Assembly (NCBI GenBank): GCA_023213315.1
Contig: JAKCPI010026205.1
Coordinates: 1 to 64,000 of the forward strand
Reading direction: 5' to 3'
DNA: 64,000 nucleotides
Origin: Euborellia annulipes
Lineage: Eukaryota; Arthropoda; Insecta; Dermaptera; Anisolabididae
In this document: one piece after another, positions 25,101-34,043 of the stretch
How positions within the stretch are numbered: position 1 is the stretch's first letter
Layout of the letters: each line of letters begins with the position of its first letter
Notes under the pieces: generated by a model
Seen by the model: only the letters and a program-made list of their open reading frames with translations
What the model was told of the DNA's origin: nothing
The model's database searches: none
Made by a program: the position numbers and the translations under genes

Positions 25101-27268
25101 TGACTTATTAAAAAATTATCGTAATTAATTTCTTTCTGTCCCAATAATCTTTAATCTTTTTTAAATTTAAAAAATAAAATAAAAAAAAGATTTTTAAAAA
25201 AATGCCTTTTATTTAAATTGAACTAAAAAGAGAGAAATAAGAAAGAAATGATTTAATTGTTCTTGTTAAAATTTTTTAATATTTGACTTAAAATAAAAGC
25301 GTGGGGCGCTTCGAAGTGATTCCGAGGCTCGCGCCCCACGCTTTTATTTTAAGTCATAAATATTAAAAAATTTTAACAAGAACAATTAAATCATTTCTTT
25401 CTTATTTCTCTCTTTTTAGTTCAATTTAAATAAAAGCATTTTTTTTTAAATCTTTTTTTTTTATTTTATTTTTATTTTAAGCTTTTTAGTCTTTTAGTCT
25501 TATCAAAAATCATCAATATGATAAAGTACCACATTAGTTTGGCCTGTATTGATTTGGTTCAATTGAAAAATTATTCATTATCATAAAAAAATGACTCGTA
25601 AATATCAAAATTCAAAACTATAGTTAATAGGGCCTTATTTGCGTGAGGCTTCAAATAAAGTACCACATTAGTTTGGTCTATTTTGATCAAAACCACCATA
25701 TAGTGGCGTCATCAAAAATGACTCTTAAGTATTACATTTCACACCTCTAGCCCATCGGGAAGTCTTTTGAAATTACATTAATTCGCGAAGGGTTTCAAAT
25801 AAAGTACCACATAAGTTTGGTCTATTTTGATCAAAACCACCATATAGTGGCGGCATCAAAAATGACTCTTAAGTATTACATTTCACACCTCTAGCCCATC
25901 GGGAAGTCTTTTGAAATTACATTAATTCGCGAAGGGTTTCAAATAAAGTACCACATTAGTTTGGTCTATTTTGATCAAAACCACCATATAGTGGCGGCAT
26001 CAAAAATGACTCTTAAGTATTACATTTCACACCTCTAGCCCATCGGGAAGTCTTTTGAAATTACATTAATTCGCGAAGGGTTTCAAATAAAGTACCACAT
26101 TAGTTTGGTCTATTTTGATCAAAACCACCATATAGTGGCGGCATCAAAAATGACTCTTAAGTATTACATTTCACACCTCTAGCCCATCGGGAAGTCTTTT
26201 GAAATTACATTAATTCGCGAAGGGTTTCAAATAAAGTACCACATTAGTTTGGTCTATTTTGATCAAAACCACCATATAGTGGCGTCATCAAAAATGACTC
26301 TTAAGTATTACATTTCACACCTCTAGCCCATCGGGAAGTCTTTTGAAATTACATTAATTCACGAAGGGTTTCAAATAAAGTACCACATTAGTTTGGTCCA
26401 TTTTGGGAAAACCAAACTCACAATTTGCGTCATCAAAAATGACTCTTAAATATCAAATTTCACACCTCTAGCTCATCGGGAAGTGTCCTTAACAAAGCCA
26501 TAAAGTTGGTGACCTTGAAAGAGTAAGTTAAATAAAAGCATTTAATTAAAAATGAATTTATTGTTATTATTAATCACATATTAATTAAGAAATTTTTAAA
26601 ATAAGCTTAGATGATTTATTTAAAATTCAACTGTCAAATTAGTTCAGCATTCTTGCAATAGATGACAGGCTAGTCTAACAGCTGATCCCGTTTTGGCCTA
26701 TATTTATATGTTTTTATGCTTTTATAAAAGATACATAATATATAATAACATTTATAAAGTATTTATTAATAAAAGATCAATGAAAATCAACCAAATGCAT
26801 CATACAAGTGTTAATTTTTATAAATAAAGTTATAATAAATTAAGTGGCTGATTTACAGATTTGAGTCAAACTTTAATTTGTCAATTTCTCGAAACTAATG
26901 TATTGTGTCTTATGACTATCTTCCACTAAGCCCTTCATATATTATAAAACCCCATTTAAATGCTAAGGTAATAAATATATGATTAAAAAATATTCATTCA
27001 AAAATTAATAGACCTATATTATATTGTTTTTGCACTGATAAAAGCCTAAACTTCTCACAATTAAATAAATTCTTTTTCTATTTTCCAGGGCCTCAATTGT
27101 TGCTCAGATAGTGCCATATCTTTTCATTATGTGCCGCCGAATATGCTTTATGTAATGGATTATTTAATTTACCATTTGCGTCCTTACGGCATTGACCAAA
27201 GTGATGGAGCCCGTGAGCCTTCAGAAGCGCCTGAACTCCTTCAAAGTGTGATTACCACAAACCCTTAA
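16194..27268 (+). CDS. C1GALT1: Core 1 beta-1,3-galactosyltransferase (T-synthase)
   Basis: Type II Golgi enzyme adding galactose to O-linked GalNAc (Tn antigen) to make core 1 O-glycans; GT31 family. The start ATG is at 16226; 16194-16225 is 5' UTR after an acceptor. Coding exons: 16226-16244, 17594-17717, 18691-18788, 18860-19009, 19137-19275, 20792-21015, 23854-24011, 27089-27268. They total 1092 nt in one frame (363 residues). A short N-terminal tail and one membrane anchor ([20 protein letters not shown]) are followed by a stem with nine consecutive Asn. The catalytic domain holds the DxD metal motif in FYKADDDT, then [33 protein letters not shown] and [11 protein letters not shown]. Conserved cysteines include CC in the last exon ([15 protein letters not shown]). 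Introns 5-7 are full of repeats. A 24-bp repeat overlaps the stop codon. Confidence 0.93.
19370..19545 (+). repeat. tRNA-derived SINE (copy E), most complete
   Basis: The head CCTTGGCTCAGAGGTAGAG (A-box-like) is followed by AAGGGTTCGCATCCCG (B-box-like). The body has AATCATTTGAAATAAATAA, and the tail is CTAAATGGCCTCCGATGCCG plus AAAAAGACCTTAAAACG. It lies in C1GALT1 intron 5. At about 176 bp it is the best reference copy in the window. Confidence 0.75.
20215..20505. repeat. Foldback element in C1GALT1 intron 5
   Basis: Arms of roughly 120 bases (about 20222-20340 and 20385-20500) match in inverse orientation, including AGTTTATTTCGTTTATTAAT and GCTGAAGCGTGTCAAC. The left arm contains, on the minus strand, CTGAGGATGGTC...GACCAAAACGTCGG. 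The matching place in the right arm has lost the CGTATAT/GGATGGT part, so the arms differ exactly in the hammerhead-like stem. Confidence 0.75.
21740..21845 (+). repeat. SINE fragment (copy F), head missing
   Basis: Starts at the B-box side, TTCGCATCCCGTCCCAGGCG, identical to the copy at 19425. It then has a shortened body and the tail GGGTCTAAATGGTCGAGGCC plus GAAAAAGGCC. It lies in C1GALT1 intron 6. Confidence 0.65.
22621..22805. mobile_element. Non-autonomous hAT-type element, near-exact 8-bp TSD
   Basis: Ends CAGGGCCGGATCTAG and CTAGTTCCGGCCCTG are inverted repeats with one or two changes. Flanks ACCAAGTT (22613-22620) and ACCAAGCT (22806-22813) match at 7 of 8. The body is 185 bp, G-rich near the left end and C-rich near the right. 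No ORF. Confidence 0.75.
24416..24439. repeat. 24-bp repeat, intron copy
   Basis: An exact 24-base match to 27264-27287; it begins CTTAAACGATTATTGTATCG and ends CCAG. Flanking bases differ. It lies in C1GALT1 intron 7, 2.8 kb upstream of the copy that covers the stop codon. Confidence 0.85.
24795..25065 (-). repeat. tRNA-derived SINE (copy G) with tRNA-like head
   Basis: On the minus strand the head (25065 down to about 24985) reads GGTTTGGTGTAGAGGTTAGC, a CTAACCTCG stretch and GCGGGTTCGGACCCC, so A and B boxes are both recognisable. A short palindrome containing AAGCCATTTGG follows. The tail AAGTCTTAAATGGCCTGAGT plus GCCGAAAAGACTGTGTGAA and (GTGTGA) repeats is the same as in copies D and I. 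This head differs from copies A, B and E, so one tail is used with at least two heads. Confidence 0.65.
25165..25476. repeat. Long near-perfect inverted repeat, about 145-bp arms
   Basis: Left arm 25165-25309 and right arm 25331-25476 are reverse complements with only scattered indels. The spacer is 21 bases (25310-25330). The arms meet at a GC-rich core GCGTGGGGCGC/GCGCCCCACGC in otherwise AT-rich DNA. It sits in C1GALT1 intron 7 directly before the 144-bp satellite. No ORF and no clear target duplication. Confidence 0.8.
25505..26515. repeat. 144-bp tandem satellite array
   Basis: Successive copies of GGTTTCAAATAAAGTACCAC begin at 25791, 25935, 26079, 26223 and 26367, an exact 144-bp period, with a diverged start near 25647. 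Central monomers are almost identical (for example, changes between GGCGG and GGCGTC). The first (25505-25646) and last monomers are clearly more diverged. This is typical of an array homogenised in the middle. It lies within C1GALT1 intron 7. Confidence 0.92.
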
Positions 27269-27287
27269 ACGATTATTGTATCGCCAG
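27264..27287. repeat. 24-bp repeat covering the C1GALT1 stop codon
   Basis: Exact match to 24416-24439. The C1GALT1 stop TAA is at 27266-27268, so the end of the reading frame lies inside the repeated sequence. Confidence 0.85.
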
Positions 27288-27530
27288 TACTGTTTAAGAA
27301 TTAAGCGTCCAGAGAAGTGAGCGTGTCAGTCATTTTTTTTCTACGTCAGACCCTAAATTTATATTTTTTCTTAAAAAAAAAAAAAAAACTAATGGGTCAT
27401 TTAGTCATTACAAAATATTTTTAAGCTTTTAAAATAAAATATTTTAAAATCTAATTCATTATACATTCCTTATAAAAGGAAAAGAAGGAATTTGAAGAAG
27501 TGGTGCTGCTGAGGTTATATGATGCTAATA

Positions 27531-27536
27531 AATAAA
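27531..27536 (+). other. Probable polyadenylation signal of C1GALT1
   Basis: AATAAA 263 bases after the C1GALT1 stop, within CTAATAAATAAAGC. Confidence 0.45.
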
Positions 27537-27683
27537 GCTTTGTTTTCAGAAATAATTCTATTCAGGGTGTTAAAACATTAATACATTTTGTAAACTTTTA
27601 CCAGTCTTCCTTCATCCTTGCGACATTTGCTTCTCCAGTCTCAAAAATCACAGATCTTGTAGCTATTATTATTTAATATACTA

Positions 27684-28010
27684 TTGGGTTGTTCAGAAAG
27701 TAATTTCGTTTTTTCCCAACAAAGGACTTAATTGAATTTTTTCACAGCTAACTTCACACTTAATCCGCATATCCTCTATATATTTTGTCAGCTGATATAG
27801 CAAGGCTTTCTTGTGAAAAAGTTCGATTAATTCTAAGCAGTAGTGTTACCTTGCACTAACACTGCTTAGAATCATTCGAACTTGTTCACAAGAAAGCCTT
27901 GCTCAGCTCTCAAAATATATAATGATTATGAGGCCTAAGTGTGAAGTTAGCTGTCAAAAAATACAATTAAGTCCTTTGTTGGGAAAAAATGAAATTACCG
28001 AACAACACAA
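27684..28010. mobile_element. Palindromic mariner-type foldback
   Basis: Starts TTGGGTTGTTCAGAAAGTAA and ends with the inverse, GAAATTACCGAACAACACAA. The two halves are complementary over about 140 bases and meet at a short centre near 27845. The end sequence is that of mariner elements. No transposase remnant is left. A half copy lies at 39870-40013. Confidence 0.75.
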
Positions 28011-30320
28011 TTTTTAGGGAGAAGTTTTTATCTCGAGACTGTCTTGTATTTCAAAAACAATGATAACTACAAAATGCCTCCCCAAAATTGTTGTTCGAGC
28101 AAATGCATCAAGGATGAAGGAAGACAGGTAAAACTTTACGAAATATTTGAAAGTATTTTATCCATCTGAATAAATAATATTGTAATTGCTGAAAATGGAG
28201 ATTTTATTTAAAAAAAAAGGAATGTGTGTTCATGCAATATTTATAATTGCAATAATATTCCTAATAATAATAAAATAAAATAGATTATATTGTTCCTTTC
28301 GCTATAAAAAAATTTCATTTTTCAATTAAGAAAAAGACTAAAAATATCTTTTTTTTATAATTTCATTCATCTCCAAATTTTATAATTGATGACAGACTGA
28401 AATGTTCCTAGTTATTTATTATTTATAAAATCGTTCAAAATAATTTTTATTTTATTATTATTCCAGATTAAAATGTGATTTTTTTTTGTGATTCAGGCTT
28501 AAAAGAATTGAAAAACTTGAGTGTGATTTATTTTTGACTAGTAAATTTTTACTATTCAATTCTTCCCTTTTTGAAGTCTTACGTTTTGTCAACTCTACTT
28601 AAAAAAAATATATCACACAAAAAACTTAAAATAAAAAATGTCTTGTTAATTTCAGAATTGAAATAAAAAAAGGTTATTATTTATTTATTAAAAACAAATA
28701 TAATTTCCTCCTGGACTAATGAAAGTTATTTTTTTAACTACTTATTCAAGCTTTTCTAATGAGCATAATCTGGTAATAAGATTTTTAGGATTAAGAAATT
28801 AAATTAATTCCGATACTAGAATCTTGAAATATTCATTCTAATATAATATTTATTTAATAATCTATTATAGTAGAAAAAAAAACTTCAAAAAGGAATGATT
28901 AATGCAAGTTCCCAAATACAATGCCCAAATTTGTAATGTTTATAAAATAGCGAAATAAAAACTTAATATTTTTATATATTTTTTTTCTTTAATTAGTCAA
29001 AACAAAATTTGAATTAAAATTGTTGAATGTTATGACTATTAATACTACTAATAACTGTATCAGCCTAAAGAACATGTTCCCTAGAATTCTGACTCAGCTC
29101 CTAGAGATGTTTTTTTACTAGAAAATTCTGCTTAATTTTATTCTAATTCCATTACAGACCTTCAAAGTAATCTCACTCGGACAAAATACAACGATTTCAG
29201 CGTTCAGCCCACTTTTGAGAACACTCACTGAAGCCTCTTTCTGATAGTCTGTTGAGTACACCCGGGATTTTGTTGTTTAGCTCTCGATCTCGTGGTGTAT
29301 AGGCAACATACTGGTACTGCGAATTACTACTCATAATGCACCGGCACATCGCGCCATCAGGACTCAAGAAACAATCCCTGAATTAGGCATTGAGGTGATG
29401 TCACATCCCTCTTAGCGCCGTGTGACTTCCACCCAACAATATTTCAGGTGACTATCGAATAAGGGCTTCAGGGAGTGTTTTGAACAGGGAACTGAAAGCT
29501 GAAATCGTTGAATTTTGCCGAGGCAGATTACTTTGATGGTCTTTAATGGAATTTGAATAAAATAAGCAGAATTTTCTAGTAAAAAAATAAGTCCTGTTAT
29601 TTTTTGACACCCCTTCGTATTTATATTATCCTTTAGAAGTTAAATTTTGCTGGGACCGATCGTTAAAGTTAAATTTTCTCCACAACCTTTTATTATCCTT
29701 TAGTTTAAGAGTAAAGACCGTAATTTATAAAAAAATTAGGAAAAATTTTATAATTTTAATCTTAATTACGAAAAGCCATTTAGTAAAAATATCTGAGATT
29801 CTTGATTAATTTTGTATCCTTTTTTGTCTCAGAAATTTCAATTTGTCCATCGAGTTTTATGTGGAAAATATGTATTTTCTTAAGATTCCATAGGTTTTTG
29901 TTGTGTCCTCCGTCGCTGAGACCCCTATCCAGGGATTCTGCGCTACTAGACCTTGCTGTTTATAGAGACAATTTTTAAGAATTTTGCACTGGAACTGGCA
30001 CGGTGATTTATCACCCCTGCCCCCTCCCGTCTGCAAACCTTTGTTTAAAAAAAACATTTTTTATTATAAGAATTTATTTGTTGGAATCATGTTTCTTGTC
30101 GCTCGAAAGGGAAAGGCTTTTTTCTTTTCAATTTTAAATATATCAATTTTTTTTTTACGCGCCAAAACAACATTTTTTAAATTTTGAAAATACCTCCAAA
30201 AATGTTTAGATTTCAATTGATAAATTAAAATTGATGATTCATCAATCGGTTAAAAATAAACTTCTAGTAATCATCTAAATAAAATCGATGAATTTTTATT
30301 GGTAAATTTTTTTCTATAAA
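28011..30320. other. C1GALT1-DCP1 intergenic remainder
   Basis: Apart from the mariner relic at 29108-29592, this AT-rich interval shows no gene. The sequence TTTTTTTCTATAAACAG ending at 30323 is a good acceptor, so an untranslated first exon of DCP1 may lie somewhere upstream, but no first exon could be identified. Confidence 0.4.
29108..29592. mobile_element. Mariner 3'-end foldback, degenerate
   Basis: Arms about 29108-29240 and 29460-29592 are inverted, for example CTAGAAAATTCTGCTTA and TAAGCAGAATTTTCTAG. The plus-strand stretch between them reads, with stops and frameshifts, like the C-terminal part of a mariner transposase (APAHRAIRTQE, then ELGIEVMSHP). A broken relic in the C1GALT1-DCP1 gap. 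Confidence 0.6.
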
Positions 30321-30325
30321 CAGAC

Positions 30326-30400
30326 ATGGTAGAATTGTCAAGTTCTCAACCCATTGAAATGAGTGATTTTCAACTGGCCAAACAAACATGGCAGATGTAA
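30326..30400 (+). other. Upstream ORF overlapping the DCP1 start
   Basis: ATG at 30326 opens a 24-codon frame (begins MVELSSSQPIEMSD) that ends at TAA 30398-30400, thirteen bases into the DCP1 coding region and in a different frame. If the transcript includes 30326, a ribosome using this ATG would pass the DCP1 start. The uORF ATG follows the predicted acceptor by only two bases, so it depends on where transcription and splicing begin. Confidence 0.45.
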
Positions 30401-31641
30401 CAGAGTTGCGTATGAATGTTGTTGCATTAAAACGAGTTGATCCTTATGGAAAAGATATTCTCGCTTCAGCTACGCATGTTGCTTTATACACATTTAATTC
30501 CGAAATTAATGAATGGGAAAAAACCGATGTGGAAGGTGCCTTATTTGTCTATAGCCGGATTGGTGAACCCTATCATGGAATACTTATTATGAATAGATTG
30601 AATACAAATAATTTGGTTGAACCAGTGACAAAAGGTTTGGATTTACAAGTGCAAGAGCCCTTTTTATTATATCGTAACGCGAGGCATAATATTTTTGGAA
30701 TTTGGTTTTATGAAAAAGACGATTGTCGTAGAATTTCAACCATGTTAACGAATCTAATAAAAGAATCGGATAAGTCGCCAAAATTTAATAATACAGAAAA
30801 TAATTCTGAAGCAAATATTCTTACGATGTTAAGTAAAGCCCAAGAAGATTTTAATTGTAATAAAACACCGAAAAAGAACCACGAGCCAGATGTCACATCG
30901 CAAAGTGTAAAGGAATTCTTCGCTAAAGCAAGCGGCGGTGCGTCACATTCGGTTCCTAAGCCCACATCGCTTTTCTTAAATCCACCGTCATTACCTAAAG
31001 ATACTAATAATACCAATCAACTACAACCATTATTACAAAGACTTATGTCGAATCCCGCGCATCGTGTCGAGCATATCGAAAAACAACAGAGATCGGTGAC
31101 ACCGTCAGAAATGACAGCGCCTGTGACGATTACATCCGCCACCAAACAGAAAAACCAAAATAAACAAGCAAATAAGGCTAATAATAAGGCAAATCGGGAT
31201 TTTAAAATTCGACCACTTTCTAGTGATTTAGCTAATCTTAAATGCGAATCTCCCGAGCAAATGAATTATATTGAATCGCCATCAACAGCTACGAAACAGC
31301 CGTTCTTTAATTCATCGTTTGGAGCACATTCACCAGAGCCGAGGTCTCTTTCGGCATCCTTGTGCGCGGAGACACCTCAAAAACCAGCTCTTATGCCTCC
31401 AACTATGTTCACCTCATCTGCATCAAAGGAGTGTTCCTTTCAGCCAGCACCTGAACTCCCTCAGACTCCAATTCTTAGAAATACAAGTACAGCCCTATTG
31501 GATGATAGTGTACCATCAGTCGAACCTTTAACAAAAAATCAGTTGCTTCAAGCTCTCAATTATCTTATTAAAAATGATCCTGAATTTGTAACAAAATTGC
31601 ATGAAGCATATGTTAAATCATTTGCTGAATTAGTATTATAA
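30388..31641 (+). CDS. DCP1: mRNA-decapping enzyme 1 (DCP1), intronless
   Basis: Activator of the DCP2 cap hydrolase in 5'-3' mRNA decay, acting in P-bodies. A single open frame of 417 residues. Residues about 5-125 form the EVH1-type domain: RMNVVALKRVDPYGKDILAS, then FNSEINEWEKTDVEGALFVY and FLLYRNARHNIFGIWFYEKD. The middle (130-370) is low-complexity, rich in Ser, Pro, Asn and Lys, as in other DCP1 proteins. The last about 35 residues (LTKNQLLQALNYLIKNDPEF) are the C-terminal trimerisation helix. The start MADVTELRMN lines up with other DCP1 N-termini. Most neighbours are split by many introns; this CDS has none, so either an intronless ancestral form or a retroposed copy is possible. The frame is intact and an AATAAA follows. 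Confidence 0.92.
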   Translation: MADVTELRMNVVALKRVDPYGKDILASATHVALYTFNSEINEWEKTDVEGALFVYSRIGEPYHGILIMNRLNTNNLVEPVTKGLDLQVQEPFLLYRNARHNIFGIWFYEKDDCRRISTMLTNLIKESDKSPKFNNTENNSEANILTMLSKAQEDFNCNKTPKKNHEPDVTSQSVKEFFAKASGGASHSVPKPTSLFLNPPSLPKDTNNTNQLQPLLQRLMSNPAHRVEHIEKQQRSVTPSEMTAPVTITSATKQKNQNKQANKANNKANRDFKIRPLSSDLANLKCESPEQMNYIESPSTATKQPFFNSSFGAHSPEPRSLSASLCAETPQKPALMPPTMFTSSASKECSFQPAPELPQTPILRNTSTALLDDSVPSVEPLTKNQLLQALNYLIKNDPEFVTKLHEAYVKSFAELVL

Positions 31642-31782
31642 AACAACAAACAAGTAATCATGTATATATAAATTTGGGCTACTTTAATTTTTTTATTTAA
31701 AATTCTGATCGAAAAGAGCCCAAAAAAAAATAATTGTGATTAGTAGATATAGCTTTAAAAAACAACAGAAAATTCCTCTAAC

Positions 31783-31788
31783 AATAAA
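31783..31788 (+). other. Probable polyadenylation signal of DCP1
   Basis: AATAAA 142 bases after the DCP1 stop. Confidence 0.5.
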
Positions 31789-33157
31789 TTATTAAGAAAT
31801 ATAAATATACATAATTTTGTTTAATAATTGATTTTTGAAATAACATTTTTTTTTTATTTTTTAAATTTTAATGAAATTTTATTATCCAAATTTAAAATCG
31901 TAATTTAAGTGCAAAATTTTTGTTATTTTATTTAAAAAAATAAAAATATTACATGGTGTCTGTATAATTAAAATTTAAAAAAAAATGTAACAATTACCAT
32001 ATGTATATAACTTATATATGGAATAAAAATTTCGAATGGCGAGAACCGAATGCTCTTGTAAATTTATTCAAAAACCTTTAATACATCCAAAATTCTTTTT
32101 AAGTTTCACAACAAATTATTATGAATGTTTATTTTTCTCTATCTTAAAATGTGTGATGTTCAGAAATAATTTCTCTAAAAATCACAAGAATTTAACAAAG
32201 GGATGATTATATTAGGTTTTGGGGGCTTTATTTTTAAAGCAAATTTTTACCCATTAATAATTGTTCATGTCCAATGTTTTATATGTCATTCAAAAGCTTA
32301 TTCTGTACCGTTTCTAAATATTTGTTAAAAATTTATTATAACTTTTTTATTCTTTACTAGGCGCAATCATTCATTTTCATTGGCTGGTGGGCGTTTTCAT
32401 GGTCCAGATCGCAAAATCGAAACTTTTGATACTACCAACGCTGGACCGTAGATTCGTTGATGGTCTTCTCGCCCCATACTTCAGAGATGTTTCGGGCACA
32501 TTCAGCTGCATTCCGTCCAAGTTTGAACTCTGCAAATAAAGGTCAAAATACTACAAAGAATAAAGAATTATATAAATTTTAAACAAATATTTAGAAAGAG
32601 CATAAAATAAGCTTTCGGATGATCTTATCAAACATTTGATTTAAACAAATATTTATTGGTATAAATTTGGGTTAAATATAATGAACCCAAAAACCTGCAT
32701 TTATATTGCATCAACCTAATACTTTCACGTATTTTATTATATTTAATTAGCTTTGATTTTATTAAGGAGAAAGTACTTAATTCAATGCATTTCAATAAGA
32801 AAATTTTTCTATTGCCCTCGAGAAGTTGATCAAAAAGTGCGTGACAGATGGAACCTCATTCTACATATATAAGAGAAAATTTGTCACGCATATATATTTT
32901 TTAGGAGTAAGGATAGATTTTAATTCTTATATATGCTATGAATATCTAACTTGTCATGAAAAATACAGTAATATCATTATTTAAACCTTATAGGAATTAA
33001 TAGTTAATTGACATAATTTCTTTCTATCTAAATTAAATATATAATAATAATAAGCAATTATGCTTCAAATTCTGACTATGATGTGATTATAAGGGAGAGA
33101 TGGAGATATCGGCCAAATTGGAATGCTCTAGGTTCAATTAAACTCCCAGAATAAGAC

Positions 33158-33189
33158 TTTTCGGCCTACATTTATTTGGCCATCTTCAA
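33158..33189 (-). other. Hammerhead-like core motif
   Basis: On the minus strand: TTGAAGA, T, then TGGCC/GGCC pairing around an 11-base loop, then GAAA. Same arrangement as at 7553 including the extra base before the stem. Confidence 0.35.
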
Positions 33190-33301
33190 TTATTGAAAAT
33201 TATACACATAATGCAAATGCACATGTGATTGAACCAGGATTTGTCAATAATAAATGGGGGCGCAAGTTGGACATTTGACACAGGCGCTTCATACCCTTGT
33301 T

Positions 33302-33577
33302 CAGAGGCGTACCGAGGCAGTTGGGTGCCTGGGGCGGCACTAGAAGAGGGGGCCTTATATTGAATTTTTTTTTTTTGGGGGGGGGGTGCTCATCTTTAAA
33401 TATCCTTCTCCTCCATACACAAAAATATTTTTAAAATACCGTATATCCCTGAACCCCAAAGGCTCCGGGGCCTCTCAAAGGGAAAATTTCATTAATTTTT
33501 TTTTTTATAAATATATGGGGGCCTATGCCGGCTCGGGGCCTGGGGCGGACCGCCCCCCCCCCCTCGGTACGCCACTG
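33302..33577. mobile_element. Non-autonomous hAT-type element, near-exact 8-bp TSD
   Basis: Ends CAGAGGCGTACCGAGG and CCTCGGTACGCCACTG are inverted repeats. CCCTTGTT (33294-33301) and CCTTTGTT (33578-33585) flank it, a 7-of-8 match. Inside are GGGGCGG-rich tracts, a T/G run and an ORF with no family resemblance. It lies between DCP1 and IFT52. Confidence 0.8.
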
Positions 33578-34043
33578 CCTTTGTTACGGCACTGCATTCC
33601 ATATAGATTATAGAACCCTGTCTCTCCTTAGAAGGAAAATATTTTTTAAAGTATTTTAATATATTTCTTTTTTTTTCAAGACGAGTTATAATCAGAAGAC
33701 CTTGGGCTCCCCTCATAGAAAAAATTTCAGCAAAATATTTTTTTCCCCTTTTTCCCTTGCCATCCTAGTAATGTCTTATTTCGATACCGGTAATGTTCAG
33801 CTAAAGACTGACTCCTTTATTAATGCGAGTCTAGTTAGTTAGCAGTTTTTTTTTTGTCAATATTATTTCAATATGGAGGTATCAACATCAAAATTTAATC
33901 AATATAATTACTTATAATAAAACGATTTTTAAATTGAATTTGATTCACACGTCAGTGCTGCACTCTGGAGAAAAATTTTCTCACTAAGTTTCCTTTTCAT
34001 TCCTTTCTGACAGATAATTTTAATAAAAATAAATAAATAAAAA

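Larger units (their letters stand above)
31789..34043. other. DCP1-IFT52 intergenic region
   Basis: AT-rich. It contains a hAT-type insertion (33302-33577), a hammerhead-like motif on the minus strand (33158-33189), and otherwise no recognisable gene. The bases just before 34044 would hold the IFT52 promoter and 5' UTR; no clear RFX-type X-box was found. Confidence 0.5.
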
